From Sinorhizobium fredii NGR234 (GTDB taxonomy: Bacteria > Pseudomonadota > Alphaproteobacteria > Rhizobiales > Rhizobiaceae): 64,000 nt of DNA. The position numbers were made by a program, and so were the translations under genes. Under the pieces are notes generated by a model, which saw only the letters and a list, made by a program, of their open reading frames with translations, was not told where the DNA came from and did no database searches. Below, piece by piece: positions 55,705 through 64,000 of this stretch (positions are counted from its first letter, which is position 1; the number at the start of each line of letters is the position of its first letter). Location of the stretch: contig NC_012587.1 in NCBI RefSeq assembly GCF_000018545.1, forward strand, positions 868,001-932,000, read 5' to 3'.

Positions 55705-55749
55705 CGGTAAACCCGCACTGATTTCCAGACCTGCATTTTGGACCGAGCC

Positions 55750-57366
55750 ATGACCAAGGAACGCATCTATCTCTTCGACACGACGCTTCGAGACGGGCAG
55801 CAGACGCCCGGCATCGACTTTTCCGTCGAGGACAAGATCGCCATTGCGGCCATGCTCGACGAATTCGGAGTGGACTATGTCGAGGGCGGTTATCCGGGAG
55901 CCAATCCGACCGACACGGAATTCTTCACGCATAAGCGTACGCAGAAGGCCTCCTTTGTCGCTTTCGGCATGACCAAGCGTGCCGGCATCTCCGCTTCCAA
56001 CGACCCGGGCCTCAACGCGCTGCTCTCTGCGAAAAGCGATGCCATCTGTCTCGTCGCCAAGAGCTGGGACTATCATGTCGAGGTGGCACTCGGCTGTTCG
56101 AACGAAGAAAACCTCGAGAACATCCGCGCCTCGGTCGAGGCCGTCGTCGCCTCCGGCCGCGAGGCCATGGTCGATTGCGAACATTTCTTCGACGGCTACA
56201 AGGCAAACCCGGCCTATGCGGTCGCCTGTGCGAAGACGGCGCTCGAGGCGGGGGCGCGCTGGGTGGTGCTCTGCGACACCAATGGCGGCACGCAGCCGCC
56301 GGAAATCCGCGGGATCGTTTCGGCCGTCGTCGCGTCAGGGGTCCCGGGCGCCAATCTCGGCATCCACGCGCACAACGATACCGGCCAGGCAGTGGCAAAT
56401 TCCTTGGCGGCGGTCGAGGCCGGCGTCCGGCAGATACAGGGAACGCTGAACGGCATCGGCGAACGCTGCGGCAACGCCAACCTGGTGACGCTGATCGCAA
56501 CGCTGGCGCTGAAGCAAACCTATTCGGCGCGCTTCGAGATGGCCATCGACGCCGACAAGCTGCAGGAATTGACAACGCTTGCCCATGCCTTCGACGAACT
56601 CCTCAATCGCTCGCCCGACCCGCAGGCGCCCTATGTCGGCGCTTCGGCCTTTGCCACGAAGGCCGGCATTCATGCCTCGGCGCTCCTGAAGGATCCGCGC
56701 ACCTACGAACATGTCGCGCCCGAGTCGGTCGGCAACCTGCGCAAGGTCATGGTCTCCGACCAGGGCGGCAAGGCGAACTTCATCAACGCGCTGAAGCGAC
56801 GCGGCATCAAAGTCGCCAGGGACGATCCGCGGCTCGACAAGCTGATCGAGATCGTCAAGGAGCGCGAGGCGACCGGTTATGCCTATGAAGGTGCGGATGC
56901 GAGCTTCACGCTGCTTGCCAGCCGCATCCTCGGCACCGTGCCCGATTTCTTCCATGTCGAAAGCTTCCGGGTCATGGTCGAGCGGCGCTTCGATGCGAAC
57001 GGCAATCTGAAAACCGTGTCGGAGGCCGTGGTCAAGGTCATCGTCGACGGCGAAGTGATGATGTCGGTCGCCGAGGGGCATGGTCCCGTCAATGCGCTCG
57101 ACCTTGCCCTTCGCAAGGATCTCGGCAAGTTCCAGTCGGAGATCGCCGACCTCGAGCTCGCCGACTACAAGGTGCGCATCTTGAATGGCGGCACCGGTGC
57201 CATCACCCGCGTGCTGATCGAATCGACCGACCGAACGGGCGCGCGCTGGTGGACCGTCGGCGTCTCCGACAACATCATCGACGCGTCTTTCCAGGCACTG
57301 ATGGACAGTATCGTCTACAAGCTGCTCAAGAACCGCGACCGGGTCGGGCTGATAGCTGCCGAATAG
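55750..57366 (+). CDS. cimA: (R)-citramalate synthase
   Basis: A 538-aa enzyme of the alpha-isopropylmalate/homocitrate synthase family that condenses pyruvate with acetyl-CoA on the alternative route to isoleucine. The catalytic start is LFDTTLRDGQQTPGIDF, the metal ligands lie in IHAHNDTGQAVANS and GERCGNANL, and the long C-terminal regulatory domain (LASRILGTVPDFF onward) matches the TIGR00977 citramalate synthase type rather than LeuA. The start at 55750 begins the family's conserved N-terminus. Substrate preference is inferred from the family. Confidence 0.9.
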   Translation: MTKERIYLFDTTLRDGQQTPGIDFSVEDKIAIAAMLDEFGVDYVEGGYPGANPTDTEFFTHKRTQKASFVAFGMTKRAGISASNDPGLNALLSAKSDAICLVAKSWDYHVEVALGCSNEENLENIRASVEAVVASGREAMVDCEHFFDGYKANPAYAVACAKTALEAGARWVVLCDTNGGTQPPEIRGIVSAVVASGVPGANLGIHAHNDTGQAVANSLAAVEAGVRQIQGTLNGIGERCGNANLVTLIATLALKQTYSARFEMAIDADKLQELTTLAHAFDELLNRSPDPQAPYVGASAFATKAGIHASALLKDPRTYEHVAPESVGNLRKVMVSDQGGKANFINALKRRGIKVARDDPRLDKLIEIVKEREATGYAYEGADASFTLLASRILGTVPDFFHVESFRVMVERRFDANGNLKTVSEAVVKVIVDGEVMMSVAEGHGPVNALDLALRKDLGKFQSEIADLELADYKVRILNGGTGAITRVLIESTDRTGARWWTVGVSDNIIDASFQALMDSIVYKLLKNRDRVGLIAAE

Positions 57367-57544
57367 TCCTTGCCCCATCTTCAACGTCGTTCACGCTTCG
57401 GTTCACGGAAATGAATTGGTGCATCACCGTTCGTTGGGGTAGGACGCAAGGAGGAGGGACGGCAATTCTGCACCCAGGACTTGCCGTCGATCGAGACCGG
57501 AGCGATCTCCGCTTGGCTGCGGTCGAGTTTTCAGGATCAGGATC

Positions 57545-58483
57545 ATGGCCGAGCCGAACGCGAAACAGCCCGCAGAGAATACCGATTCCGCGAGAGGATT
57601 CGCCTTCGCGCTGACGGCCTATTTGCTCTGGGGTTTCCTGCCCTTCTTCATGAAGGCCGTGGCGCATATCCCGGCACCCGAGGTCGTCGCGCACCGCATC
57701 GTCTGGTCGGTGCCGCTCGCCGGCCTCGTGCTCCTGTGGCTCGGCCGCACGCAGGAGATCAGGACCGCGTTGCGCTCGCCGCGCATGCTGAAGATGGCGA
57801 CGCTGACGGCCGCGCTCATCACCGTCAACTGGGGCATCTATGTCTGGGCGATCGGAGCCGGGCGGGCGATCGAGACGGCACTCGGCTACTACATCAACCC
57901 GCTGTTCTCGATTTTCCTCGGGGCTCTGCTGCTCAAGGAGAGGCCGAGTCCGACGCAGATGGTGGCGATCGCGCTCGCTGCGCTTGCCGTCGCCGTGCTC
58001 GCCTTCGACGCCGGTGGCCTGCCCTGGGTTTCGATCGGGCTTTGCATCTCCTGGGGCTTTTACGCCTTCTTCCGCAAGACGCTGCCGATCGGTCCGAATC
58101 AGGGATTCTTCCTCGAGGTGCTTCTGCTCAGCGTCCCGGCGATCGGCTACATCATCTGGCTCGAGGCGACCGGGCAGGGCCATTTCGGTGACACGACCAT
58201 GACCGACGTCGTGCTGCTTCTCTCTTGCGGCCTTGTCACCGCCGTGCCGCTGATGATCTACGCCAATGGCGCCAAGCTCCTGCGGCTGTCGACCATCGGC
58301 ATCATGCAGTACATCGCCCCGACGATGATCTTCGTGATCGCCGTGTTTGTTTTCCACGAGCCCTTCGGCGTCGCGAAACTGATCGCCTTCGCGCTGATCT
58401 GGGCGGCGCTCTTCATCTATTCGGGCGCGATGCTCGTCGAAAGCAGGGCTCGCCGTGCGGCGCAGCCGACGCCGGCGGAATAG
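57545..58483 (+). CDS. rarD: EamA-family transporter RarD
   Basis: A 312-aa inner-membrane protein with about ten hydrophobic helices of the drug/metabolite transporter superfamily. RarD hallmarks are YLLWGFLPFFMKAV, HRIVWSVPLAGLVLL, VNWGIYVWAIGAGRAIETALGY (beginning at VNWGIYVWA), YYINPLFSIFLG and GIMQYIAPTMIF. The substrate is unknown. It converges on the LOG gene with a single base between the stop codons. Confidence 0.92.
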   Translation: MAEPNAKQPAENTDSARGFAFALTAYLLWGFLPFFMKAVAHIPAPEVVAHRIVWSVPLAGLVLLWLGRTQEIRTALRSPRMLKMATLTAALITVNWGIYVWAIGAGRAIETALGYYINPLFSIFLGALLLKERPSPTQMVAIALAALAVAVLAFDAGGLPWVSIGLCISWGFYAFFRKTLPIGPNQGFFLEVLLLSVPAIGYIIWLEATGQGHFGDTTMTDVVLLLSCGLVTAVPLMIYANGAKLLRLSTIGIMQYIAPTMIFVIAVFVFHEPFGVAKLIAFALIWAALFIYSGAMLVESRARRAAQPTPAE

Positions 58484-58484
58484 C

Positions 58485-59102
58485 TCACATCTTGGCGATG
58501 ATCTCGGTCTCGCCTTCGCGGCCGTTTGAGGCGACGCTGGCCAGGATGCCGGGGACGATGTCTTCGACCCGGTCGATCACCAGCGGCTGAACCAGGTGAG
58601 CCGTGTGGACGAAGCCCTGCTCGCGCATGTGCGTCAGGAGTTCGAGCATCGGCGCCCAGAAGCCGTTGATATTGCCGAACACCATCGGCTTGCGGTGGCG
58701 GCCGAGCTGCGCCCAGGTCATGATCTCGACGATCTCCTCCAGCGTGCCGATGCCGCCGGGCAGTGCTATGAAGGCGTCGGCACGCTCGAACATCGTGTGC
58801 TTGCGTTCATGCATGTCGCCGGTGACGATGAGCTCGTTGAGCTGGCCGAGCGAGTGGCGGGTCGCTTCCTTGTCCATCAGGAATTCGGGGATGATGCCGG
58901 TCACGTGGCCGCCGGCCGAAAGCACCCCGCTTGCCACTGCACCCATGATGCCGCGTGTGCCGCCGCCATAGACGAGCTGCAGACCATGATCGGCGATCGA
59001 CTTGCCGAGCAGACGGCCCGCCTCGATATACGCGGGATCGCGTCCGGGCTGTGAACCGCAATAGACGCAGACGGATCGAATCGGGGCAGGGTGCTTGATC
59101 AT
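58485..59102 (-). CDS. LOG-family protein (cytokinin riboside 5'-monophosphate phosphoribohydrolase type)
   Basis: A 205-aa Rossmann-like protein. It begins RSVCVYCGSQPGRDPAY, has YGGGTRGIMGAVA, and the diagnostic AFIALPGGIGTLEEIVE (PGGxGTxxE). LOG proteins release free bases from nucleoside monophosphates, including cytokinin nucleotides; bacterial members often serve general nucleotide metabolism. The start at 59102 lacks a clear Shine-Dalgarno; an alternative lies at 59138. Confidence 0.9.
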   Translation of the reverse strand: MIKHPAPIRSVCVYCGSQPGRDPAYIEAGRLLGKSIADHGLQLVYGGGTRGIMGAVASGVLSAGGHVTGIIPEFLMDKEATRHSLGQLNELIVTGDMHERKHTMFERADAFIALPGGIGTLEEIVEIMTWAQLGRHRKPMVFGNINGFWAPMLELLTHMREQGFVHTAHLVQPLVIDRVEDIVPGILASVASNGREGETEIIAKM

Positions 59103-59344
59103 GAAGGCAAAAAAGACATTGCAGCGCAGCATGGTCAAGGAAAATGCGCGAAAATCTGTCGCGCCATTGCTCGCCTGCGCAGTCGAAGCTTGTTCTTAAC
59201 TACAGGAAACGTTAGCAATTTCAGCATTACATTGAAGAATTCGGACGGGCGACCGCCGTTGCGCTATAATGTAGCAAAGGCTTGCATGTTGCGAGCCGAT
59301 AAGGGGCATGTGCGGAGCAACGCTCCGCTCCTGTGGAGAGTGGC

Positions 59345-61036
59345 ATGATTAAGAACAAGGCCAGCTGGGTGGCCCTCGGTGTGCTGGCAATTGCGACTGC
59401 ATTGATGGTCTTCGTGGTTCAGCCGAACCTCGATCTGAATGAAGATGACAAGGATCAGGCCGCGCAACCGGCGGCAAGCGGCAGTGAGACCGCAGGAGCG
59501 GCCCCGGCCGGCAAAGTCGAAGGCGATTCGAGCACCGGGGCGGCCACGCAGCAAGCGGCCGCGAGCTCCGCTCCCGCTGCGGCCGGCGGTTTGACCATTC
59601 CGGGGTTTGATCTTCTTCGCGTCGAGCCGGACGGGTCGACCGTCGTCGCCGGCCGCGCCCAGCCAGGTACGAAGCTGGAGATCCTCAGCGGCGATACCGT
59701 TGTCGGCACGGCGGATGTCAACGCCGCCGGGGACTTCGCCGCCGTCTTCGACAAGCCGCTTGCAACGGGTGACCACCAGCTCACGCTCAGAAGTGTTGCT
59801 GCCGACGGCGCCAGCAAGATTTCGGAAGAGGTTGCGACCGTTTCCGTGCCGAAGGAGCCGGGCGGGCAGTTGCTGGCGATGGTCTCCAAGCCGGGCGAGG
59901 CGAGCCGGCTGATCACCACGCCTAAGGCCGAGTCCAAGCCGACCGAGACTGCCGCGGTACCCGCCACCCAGAACGGCGCGACGGAGGCGACGCCGGCGCC
60001 TTCCAATATCGTGCCGGGATTGCAGGTGACGGCCGTGGAGATCGAAGGCAAGAAGATATTCGTTGCCGGCAATGCGAAGCCCGGAGCGCTGGTGCGCATC
60101 TATGCCGACGAGAAGCTTGTCGGAGAGATGAAGGCGGACGAGCAGGGACACTTCGTCGTCGATGGTTCGGTTGATCTCGCCGTCGGCAGCCACATCATCC
60201 GTGCGGACATGTTGGGCGAGGACGCCACCAAGGTCGCGATGCGCGCCTCGGTGCCTTTCGACAGGCCGGCCGGCGCGCAGGTTGCCGCGATTGCCGGTTC
60301 CTCCGCGGGCTCCGCTGCCCCAGGCCTCGACGGCCTCAGGACGGAAGCAGGCAAGGCGGTCGCCCTGCTGAAGGGGTTGTTCACCGATGGAAAGCAGCCC
60401 TCCGCCGAGCAGCTTGCCGCTGCTCGTTCGGCAACGGAATTTGCGCTGAAGTCGCTTTCCGAGTTCAAGCCGGCCGACAGTTCCGACGCGGCGCAGACGG
60501 CCGCGGCGGCCGAGGTTTCAAAGGCAGCCGCCGAGGCTCTGAAGCTTCTTCGAAATTCGCCGCAGGACCCGGCAAGCATCGTCGCGACGCTGGGCAAGGT
60601 TGATGGGGTCATCGGACCTGCCTTGCCGCAGCAGCCGGCCGGGACCGTCGTCACGGCCTCCGCCAAGCCTCAGGGCACGGCGAGCGATGCGGTGGAGCCG
60701 CCGAAGCCCGGGAACACGGCGAATGCCGCACCTCAGTCTTCGGGCGAGCAGGTCGCGGTGTCGCCGCCGGCCGAGGCGCAACCTGCAACGATCGAGCAGC
60801 CGCCGCTCAAACAAAGCAAGGAATCGGTAATCATCCGCCGCGGCGATACGCTCTGGCAGATTTCGCGCCGCGTCTATGGCGCGGGGGTACGCTATACGAC
60901 GATCTATCTGGCCAACCGCGAACAGATCGACAATCCCGACCTGATCCGTCCCGGCCAGGTGTTCGGGGTTCCCAACGAGTCTCTCTCCGACGAGGAGTCG
61001 CGGGAGATCCATCGCAAGCGCGTGAGGCGCGAATAA
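59345..61036 (+). CDS. membrane-anchored LysM protein with two Ig-like repeats
   Basis: A 563-aa protein. A single N-terminal transmembrane segment (WVALGVLAIATALMVFVVQ) anchors it, with the rest in the periplasm. After an Ala-rich linker come two related beta domains: IPGFDLLRVEPDG...AGRAQPGTKLEIL and VPGLQVTAVEIEG...AGNAKPGALVRIY. An alpha-helical low-complexity region and a C-terminal LysM domain (IRRGDTLWQISRRVYG...IYLANREQIDNPDLIRPG) follow. LysM suggests peptidoglycan binding. GGAGAG precedes the ATG. A terminator follows. Confidence 0.88.
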   Translation: MIKNKASWVALGVLAIATALMVFVVQPNLDLNEDDKDQAAQPAASGSETAGAAPAGKVEGDSSTGAATQQAAASSAPAAAGGLTIPGFDLLRVEPDGSTVVAGRAQPGTKLEILSGDTVVGTADVNAAGDFAAVFDKPLATGDHQLTLRSVAADGASKISEEVATVSVPKEPGGQLLAMVSKPGEASRLITTPKAESKPTETAAVPATQNGATEATPAPSNIVPGLQVTAVEIEGKKIFVAGNAKPGALVRIYADEKLVGEMKADEQGHFVVDGSVDLAVGSHIIRADMLGEDATKVAMRASVPFDRPAGAQVAAIAGSSAGSAAPGLDGLRTEAGKAVALLKGLFTDGKQPSAEQLAAARSATEFALKSLSEFKPADSSDAAQTAAAAEVSKAAAEALKLLRNSPQDPASIVATLGKVDGVIGPALPQQPAGTVVTASAKPQGTASDAVEPPKPGNTANAAPQSSGEQVAVSPPAEAQPATIEQPPLKQSKESVIIRRGDTLWQISRRVYGAGVRYTTIYLANREQIDNPDLIRPGQVFGVPNESLSDEESREIHRKRVRRE

Positions 61037-61099
61037 TTGTTCGTCCGCCACCGCAGTTCCATTGCGGTGGCCGGTTTGCAGACCTATCTGTAAGGAAAC

Positions 61100-61126
61100 G
61101 CGGCGTCTTCAACGGACGCCGCTTTT
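61100..61126 (+). terminator. rho-independent terminator after the LysM gene
   Basis: The stem GCGGCGTC/GACGCCGC (61100-61107, 61115-61122) with a seven-base loop is followed by TTTT. A second hairpin CCACCGCA/TGCGGTGG lies just before it (61048-61070). Confidence 0.75.
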
Positions 61127-61244
61127 CATTGATCGGTCAGGGGATCGCGGACGAGCTCGAGCGGTATCCCGGCCTCTCGGATGACGTCGGGGGTCGCGCG
61201 CATTAGGCATCGCCGCAATCCGGAAGCATTGGAAGCAGAAGCAC

Positions 61245-63137
61245 TTGGCACCTCAGAACCAGAAGAAGACGGTTTCCGCCGATGCCGCCAATCCATTCGG
61301 TACGATCGCCAATCTCTGGCCCTATATGTGGCCTGTCGACCGTCCCGATCTGAAGCTCAGGGTCATTTGGGCGACCATCATTCTTGTCGCCGCCAAGATC
61401 GTCCTCGTTCTCGTACCCTATTTCTTCAAGTGGGCGACCGATGCGCTGAACAACAAGCCGGATACACTCGGTTTCCTGCCGCAGTTCCTGACCGGCGCCG
61501 TGATGCTGGTACTCGCCTACAATCTGGCGCGCCTGCTGCAGTCCGGACTCAACCAATTGCGCGACGCCCTTTTTGCGAGTGTCGGCCAGCACGCCGTCCG
61601 GCAGCTTGCCTACAGAACCTTCGTCCACATGCATCAGTTGTCGCTGCGCTTCCATCTGGAGCGGCGCACCGGCGGCCTCTCGCGCATCATCGAGCGCGGC
61701 ACCAAGGGCATCGAGACGATCGTTCGCTTCACGATCCTGAACAGTGTCCCGACATTGATCGAATTTCTGCTGACCGCGGTGATCTTCTGGTGGGGTTACG
61801 GCTTCAGCTATCTCCTCGTCACCGCCATCACCGTCTGGCTCTACATCTGGTTCACGGTGCGCGCCAGCGACTGGCGCATCGCCATCCGCCGGTCGATGAA
61901 CGACAGCGACACCGAGGCCAACACCAAGGCGATCGATTCGCTGCTGAACTTCGAGACCGTCAAATATTTCGGCAACGAGGAGATGGAGGCGAAGCGCTTC
62001 GACAAGTCGATGGAGCGCTACGAACGCGCCGCGACCCAGGTCTGGACCTCGCTCGGCTGGCTGAACTTCGGCCAGGCGCTGATTTTCGGGGCCGGCACCG
62101 CGGTGATGATGACGATCTCGGCGCTCGCCGTCAAAAGCGGCGAACAGACCATCGGCGACTTCGTCTTCGTCAACGCGATGCTGATCCAGCTCGCCATCCC
62201 GCTGAATTTCATCGGCTTCGTCTATCGCGAAATCCGCCAGGGGCTGACCGATATCGAGCACATGTTCGATCTCCTCGACGTTCAGGCGGAAGTGATCGAC
62301 CGTCCGGAGGCCAAGGAACTGACGATCGGCCGCGGCGCGATCGCCTTCAAGGACGTGCATTTCGCCTATGATCCGGCTCGTCCCATCCTCAAGGGAATTT
62401 CCTTCGAGGTGCCGGCCGGCAAGACGGTGGCGGTCGTCGGTCCGTCAGGAGCGGGCAAATCCACCCTGTCGCGGCTGCTCTACCGTTTCTACGACGTACA
62501 GCAGGGGGCGATTACCGTCGACGGTCAGGATGTGCGCGACATCACCCAGCAGAGCCTGCGCGGCGCGATCGGCATGGTTCCCCAGGATACCGTGCTTTTC
62601 AACGACACCATCGCCTACAACATCCGTTATGGCCGTACGGCGGCTTCGGATGCCGAGGTCGAGGCGGCCGCCGAAGCCGCGCAGATCGCCGACTTCGTAG
62701 GCGGCTTGCCGGACGGCTATCGGGCGATGGTCGGCGAGCGTGGACTGAAGCTTTCGGGCGGCGAGAAGCAGCGCGTCGCGATCGCGCGGACGATCCTGAA
62801 GGCACCGCCGATCCTCATCCTCGACGAGGCGACCTCCGCCCTCGACACGAAGACCGAGCAGGAAATCCAGGCCGCCCTCGACGTCGTGTCGCGCAATCGC
62901 ACCACCCTGGTGATCGCCCATCGCCTGTCGACCGTCATCAATGCCGACGAGATCATCGTGCTCAAGGACGGCGTCATCGCCGAACGCGGCACGCATGGCG
63001 AGTTGATCGACCGCGACGGCCTCTACGCCTCCATGTGGAGCCGCCAGCGCGAGGCAACGCAAGCCGAGGAGCAGTTGAAGCGGGTGCGCGAGCGCGACGA
63101 TCTCGGCATCGTCGATCGCGGCGTGCCGGCGGCATGA
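61245..63137 (+). CDS. Atm1-like ABC exporter (permease-ATPase fusion)
   Basis: A 630-aa half-transporter. Six hydrophobic helices in the first ~320 residues include the EFLLTAVIFWWGYGFSYLL region and the Atm1-specific NFETVKYFGNEEMEAKRFD. The nucleotide-binding domain has Walker A GPSGAGKST, signature LSGGEKQR, Walker B ILILDEATSALD and the H-loop IAHRLST. This is the ABCB6/7-Atm1 group, which exports glutathione-linked metal or sulfur species. The start is TTG at 61245; later Met codons lie inside the transmembrane domain and are not suitable. Confidence 0.9.
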   Translation: MAPQNQKKTVSADAANPFGTIANLWPYMWPVDRPDLKLRVIWATIILVAAKIVLVLVPYFFKWATDALNNKPDTLGFLPQFLTGAVMLVLAYNLARLLQSGLNQLRDALFASVGQHAVRQLAYRTFVHMHQLSLRFHLERRTGGLSRIIERGTKGIETIVRFTILNSVPTLIEFLLTAVIFWWGYGFSYLLVTAITVWLYIWFTVRASDWRIAIRRSMNDSDTEANTKAIDSLLNFETVKYFGNEEMEAKRFDKSMERYERAATQVWTSLGWLNFGQALIFGAGTAVMMTISALAVKSGEQTIGDFVFVNAMLIQLAIPLNFIGFVYREIRQGLTDIEHMFDLLDVQAEVIDRPEAKELTIGRGAIAFKDVHFAYDPARPILKGISFEVPAGKTVAVVGPSGAGKSTLSRLLYRFYDVQQGAITVDGQDVRDITQQSLRGAIGMVPQDTVLFNDTIAYNIRYGRTAASDAEVEAAAEAAQIADFVGGLPDGYRAMVGERGLKLSGGEKQRVAIARTILKAPPILILDEATSALDTKTEQEIQAALDVVSRNRTTLVIAHRLSTVINADEIIVLKDGVIAERGTHGELIDRDGLYASMWSRQREATQAEEQLKRVRERDDLGIVDRGVPAA

Positions 63138-63245
63138 TGAGGGTCGCTGTCGGCCGCACCGCTGCAACTCTCATTTGGCGTTCGCCGTTGCCGGGCCTGC
63201 GAATTCGCGCTAGTTCACCTGCGACATTACATCTGGAGTAAGTTG

Positions 63246-63944
63246 ATGAGCTTGGTCGAAACGGTCCGCAACACGCTGGTCCCGGTGCACAAGGAAGGCT
63301 ATCGCTTCATTGCGATCTTCTTCGTCGTTTCCCTGATCCTTGGTCTCCTGTGGGAGCCGCTGATGTGGATCGGCTTTCTGTTGACCGCCTGGTGCGCCTA
63401 TTTCTTTCGCGATCCGGAGCGCATGACGCCCATCGACGAGGATCTCGTCATCAGCCCCGCCGATGGGCGCGTATCGTCGATCGCCACCGTCACCCCGCCG
63501 GAAGAACTGGGCCTCGGCTCGGAACCGATGCTGCGCATTTCCGTGTTCATGAATGTCTTCGACTGCCATGTGAACCGTGCCCCGATGAGCGGCACCGTCC
63601 GGCGCATTGCCTATCGCGCCGGCAGCTTCCTGAACGCCGAACTCGACAAGGCGAGCCATGACAACGAACGCAACGGCCTTGTCGTCGAGACGAGCCACGG
63701 CGCCATCGGCGTCGTCCAGATCGCCGGCCTGGTGGCGCGGCGCATCCTCTGCTGGACGACGGAAAATGCGTCGCTGGAAGGCGGCGAGCGTTTCGGCCTC
63801 ATCCGGTTCGGTTCGCGCGTCGACGTGTTTCTGCCGGAAGGCGCGCAGCCGCGCGTCAGTGTCGGCCAGAAGGCTGTCGCCGGCGAGACTGTGATCGCCG
63901 AATTCGGCTCGTCGAAGGGGCCGCTCATCAGCCGACGCGCGTGA
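63246..63944 (+). CDS. psd: phosphatidylserine decarboxylase proenzyme
   Basis: A 232-aa membrane-associated enzyme making phosphatidylethanolamine. Two hydrophobic helices near the N-terminus precede [13 protein letters not shown] and [28 protein letters not shown] contains the catalytic His, and [11 protein letters not shown] has the Gly-Ser pair where self-cleavage creates the pyruvoyl group. This short form is the PSD-A type of alphaproteobacteria. The start at 63246 has GGAG upstream. pssA follows nine bases after the stop. Confidence 0.94.
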
Positions 63945-63953
63945 GGAACCGAC

Positions 63954-64000
63954 ATGGAAAACCCCCGGCAGGAAGAAGCGGCAGAAAGCCCGGAAACGGC
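63954..64000 (+). CDS. pssA: phosphatidylserine synthase, first codons only
   Basis: An open frame starts with ATG at 63954, preceded by GAGGAACC, and runs off the window after 15 codons (MENPRQEEAAE...). The identification rests on position: psd is followed directly by pssA (CDP-diacylglycerol-serine O-phosphatidyltransferase) in Sinorhizobium. The few residues seen are a hydrophilic N-terminus and neither support nor contradict it. Confidence 0.6.
   Translation, partial: MENPRQEEAAESPET

Overview
The window is a piece of alphaproteobacterial chromosome, almost certainly Sinorhizobium/Ensifer (Rhizobiaceae). It is GC-rich, the gene order dapA-smpB-(NYN)-rpoZ-rsh-(DUF2062)-acpS-lepB-rnc-era-recO is the rhizobial one, rkpK-lpsL and psd-pssA sit next to each other, and the intergenic spaces carry RIME-like palindromic repeats. 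Most of it is conserved core genome. These assignments come from reading translated sequence and motifs; no database search was run.

Layout. 1-2.5 kb: the start of a class I/II aminotransferase (3' end lies outside), two small PilZ-domain proteins and tRNA-Ser(GCU). 3-5.3 kb: a complete RopA-type porin with a strong terminator, then a second porin copy cut off mid-gene and abutting the C-terminal half of a tyrosine recombinase, which is a recombination scar. 5.5-18 kb: alpha/beta hydrolase, lytic transglycosylase, dapA-smpB, a NYN-domain protein, rpoZ, the bifunctional (p)ppGpp synthetase/hydrolase, a 50-aa DUF3563 protein, and the DUF2062-acpS-lepB-rnc-era run. 18-24 kb is the most mobile part: a glycerophosphodiesterase gene flanked by inverted copies of a ~100-bp palindromic repeat, a glutathionyl-hydroquinone reductase, cfa, and an IS110-family element lying between two RIME-like units. 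24-32.6 kb: tex, rkpK-lpsL (UDP-glucuronate/galacturonate for surface polysaccharides), an ArsR/AHSA1/VOC cluster with a very clear promoter-operator, an L,D-transpeptidase and recO. 32.7-40.7 kb: phoX with a Pho box, a large DUF2339 membrane protein, an HD hydrolase, a MOSC protein and an MFS transporter.

40.8-48.2 kb is NAD biosynthesis: nadABC behind a 29-bp perfect palindrome, a Cu/Zn superoxide dismutase, and on the other strand a ygfZ-HD-phosphatase-nadQ operon whose last gene encodes the likely NAD-responsive repressor of nadABC. 48.3-51.9 kb: small conserved proteins, a Nudix hydrolase and an SRAP/YedK protein. 51.9-64 kb: cysS, three tandem GFA/CENP-V genes running into a prolyl aminopeptidase, cimA, rarD, a LOG protein, a membrane-anchored LysM protein, an Atm1-like ABC exporter, psd and the first codons of pssA.

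Most striking signals: the 5' non-coding part of the IS110 element looks like a bridge RNA (5' hairpin, then a hairpin loop matching the left flank, then a segment matching the element's right end); the AHSA1 promoter has a perfect operator filling its -35/-10 spacer; and the nadA palindrome can be paired with a nadQ gene in the same window.
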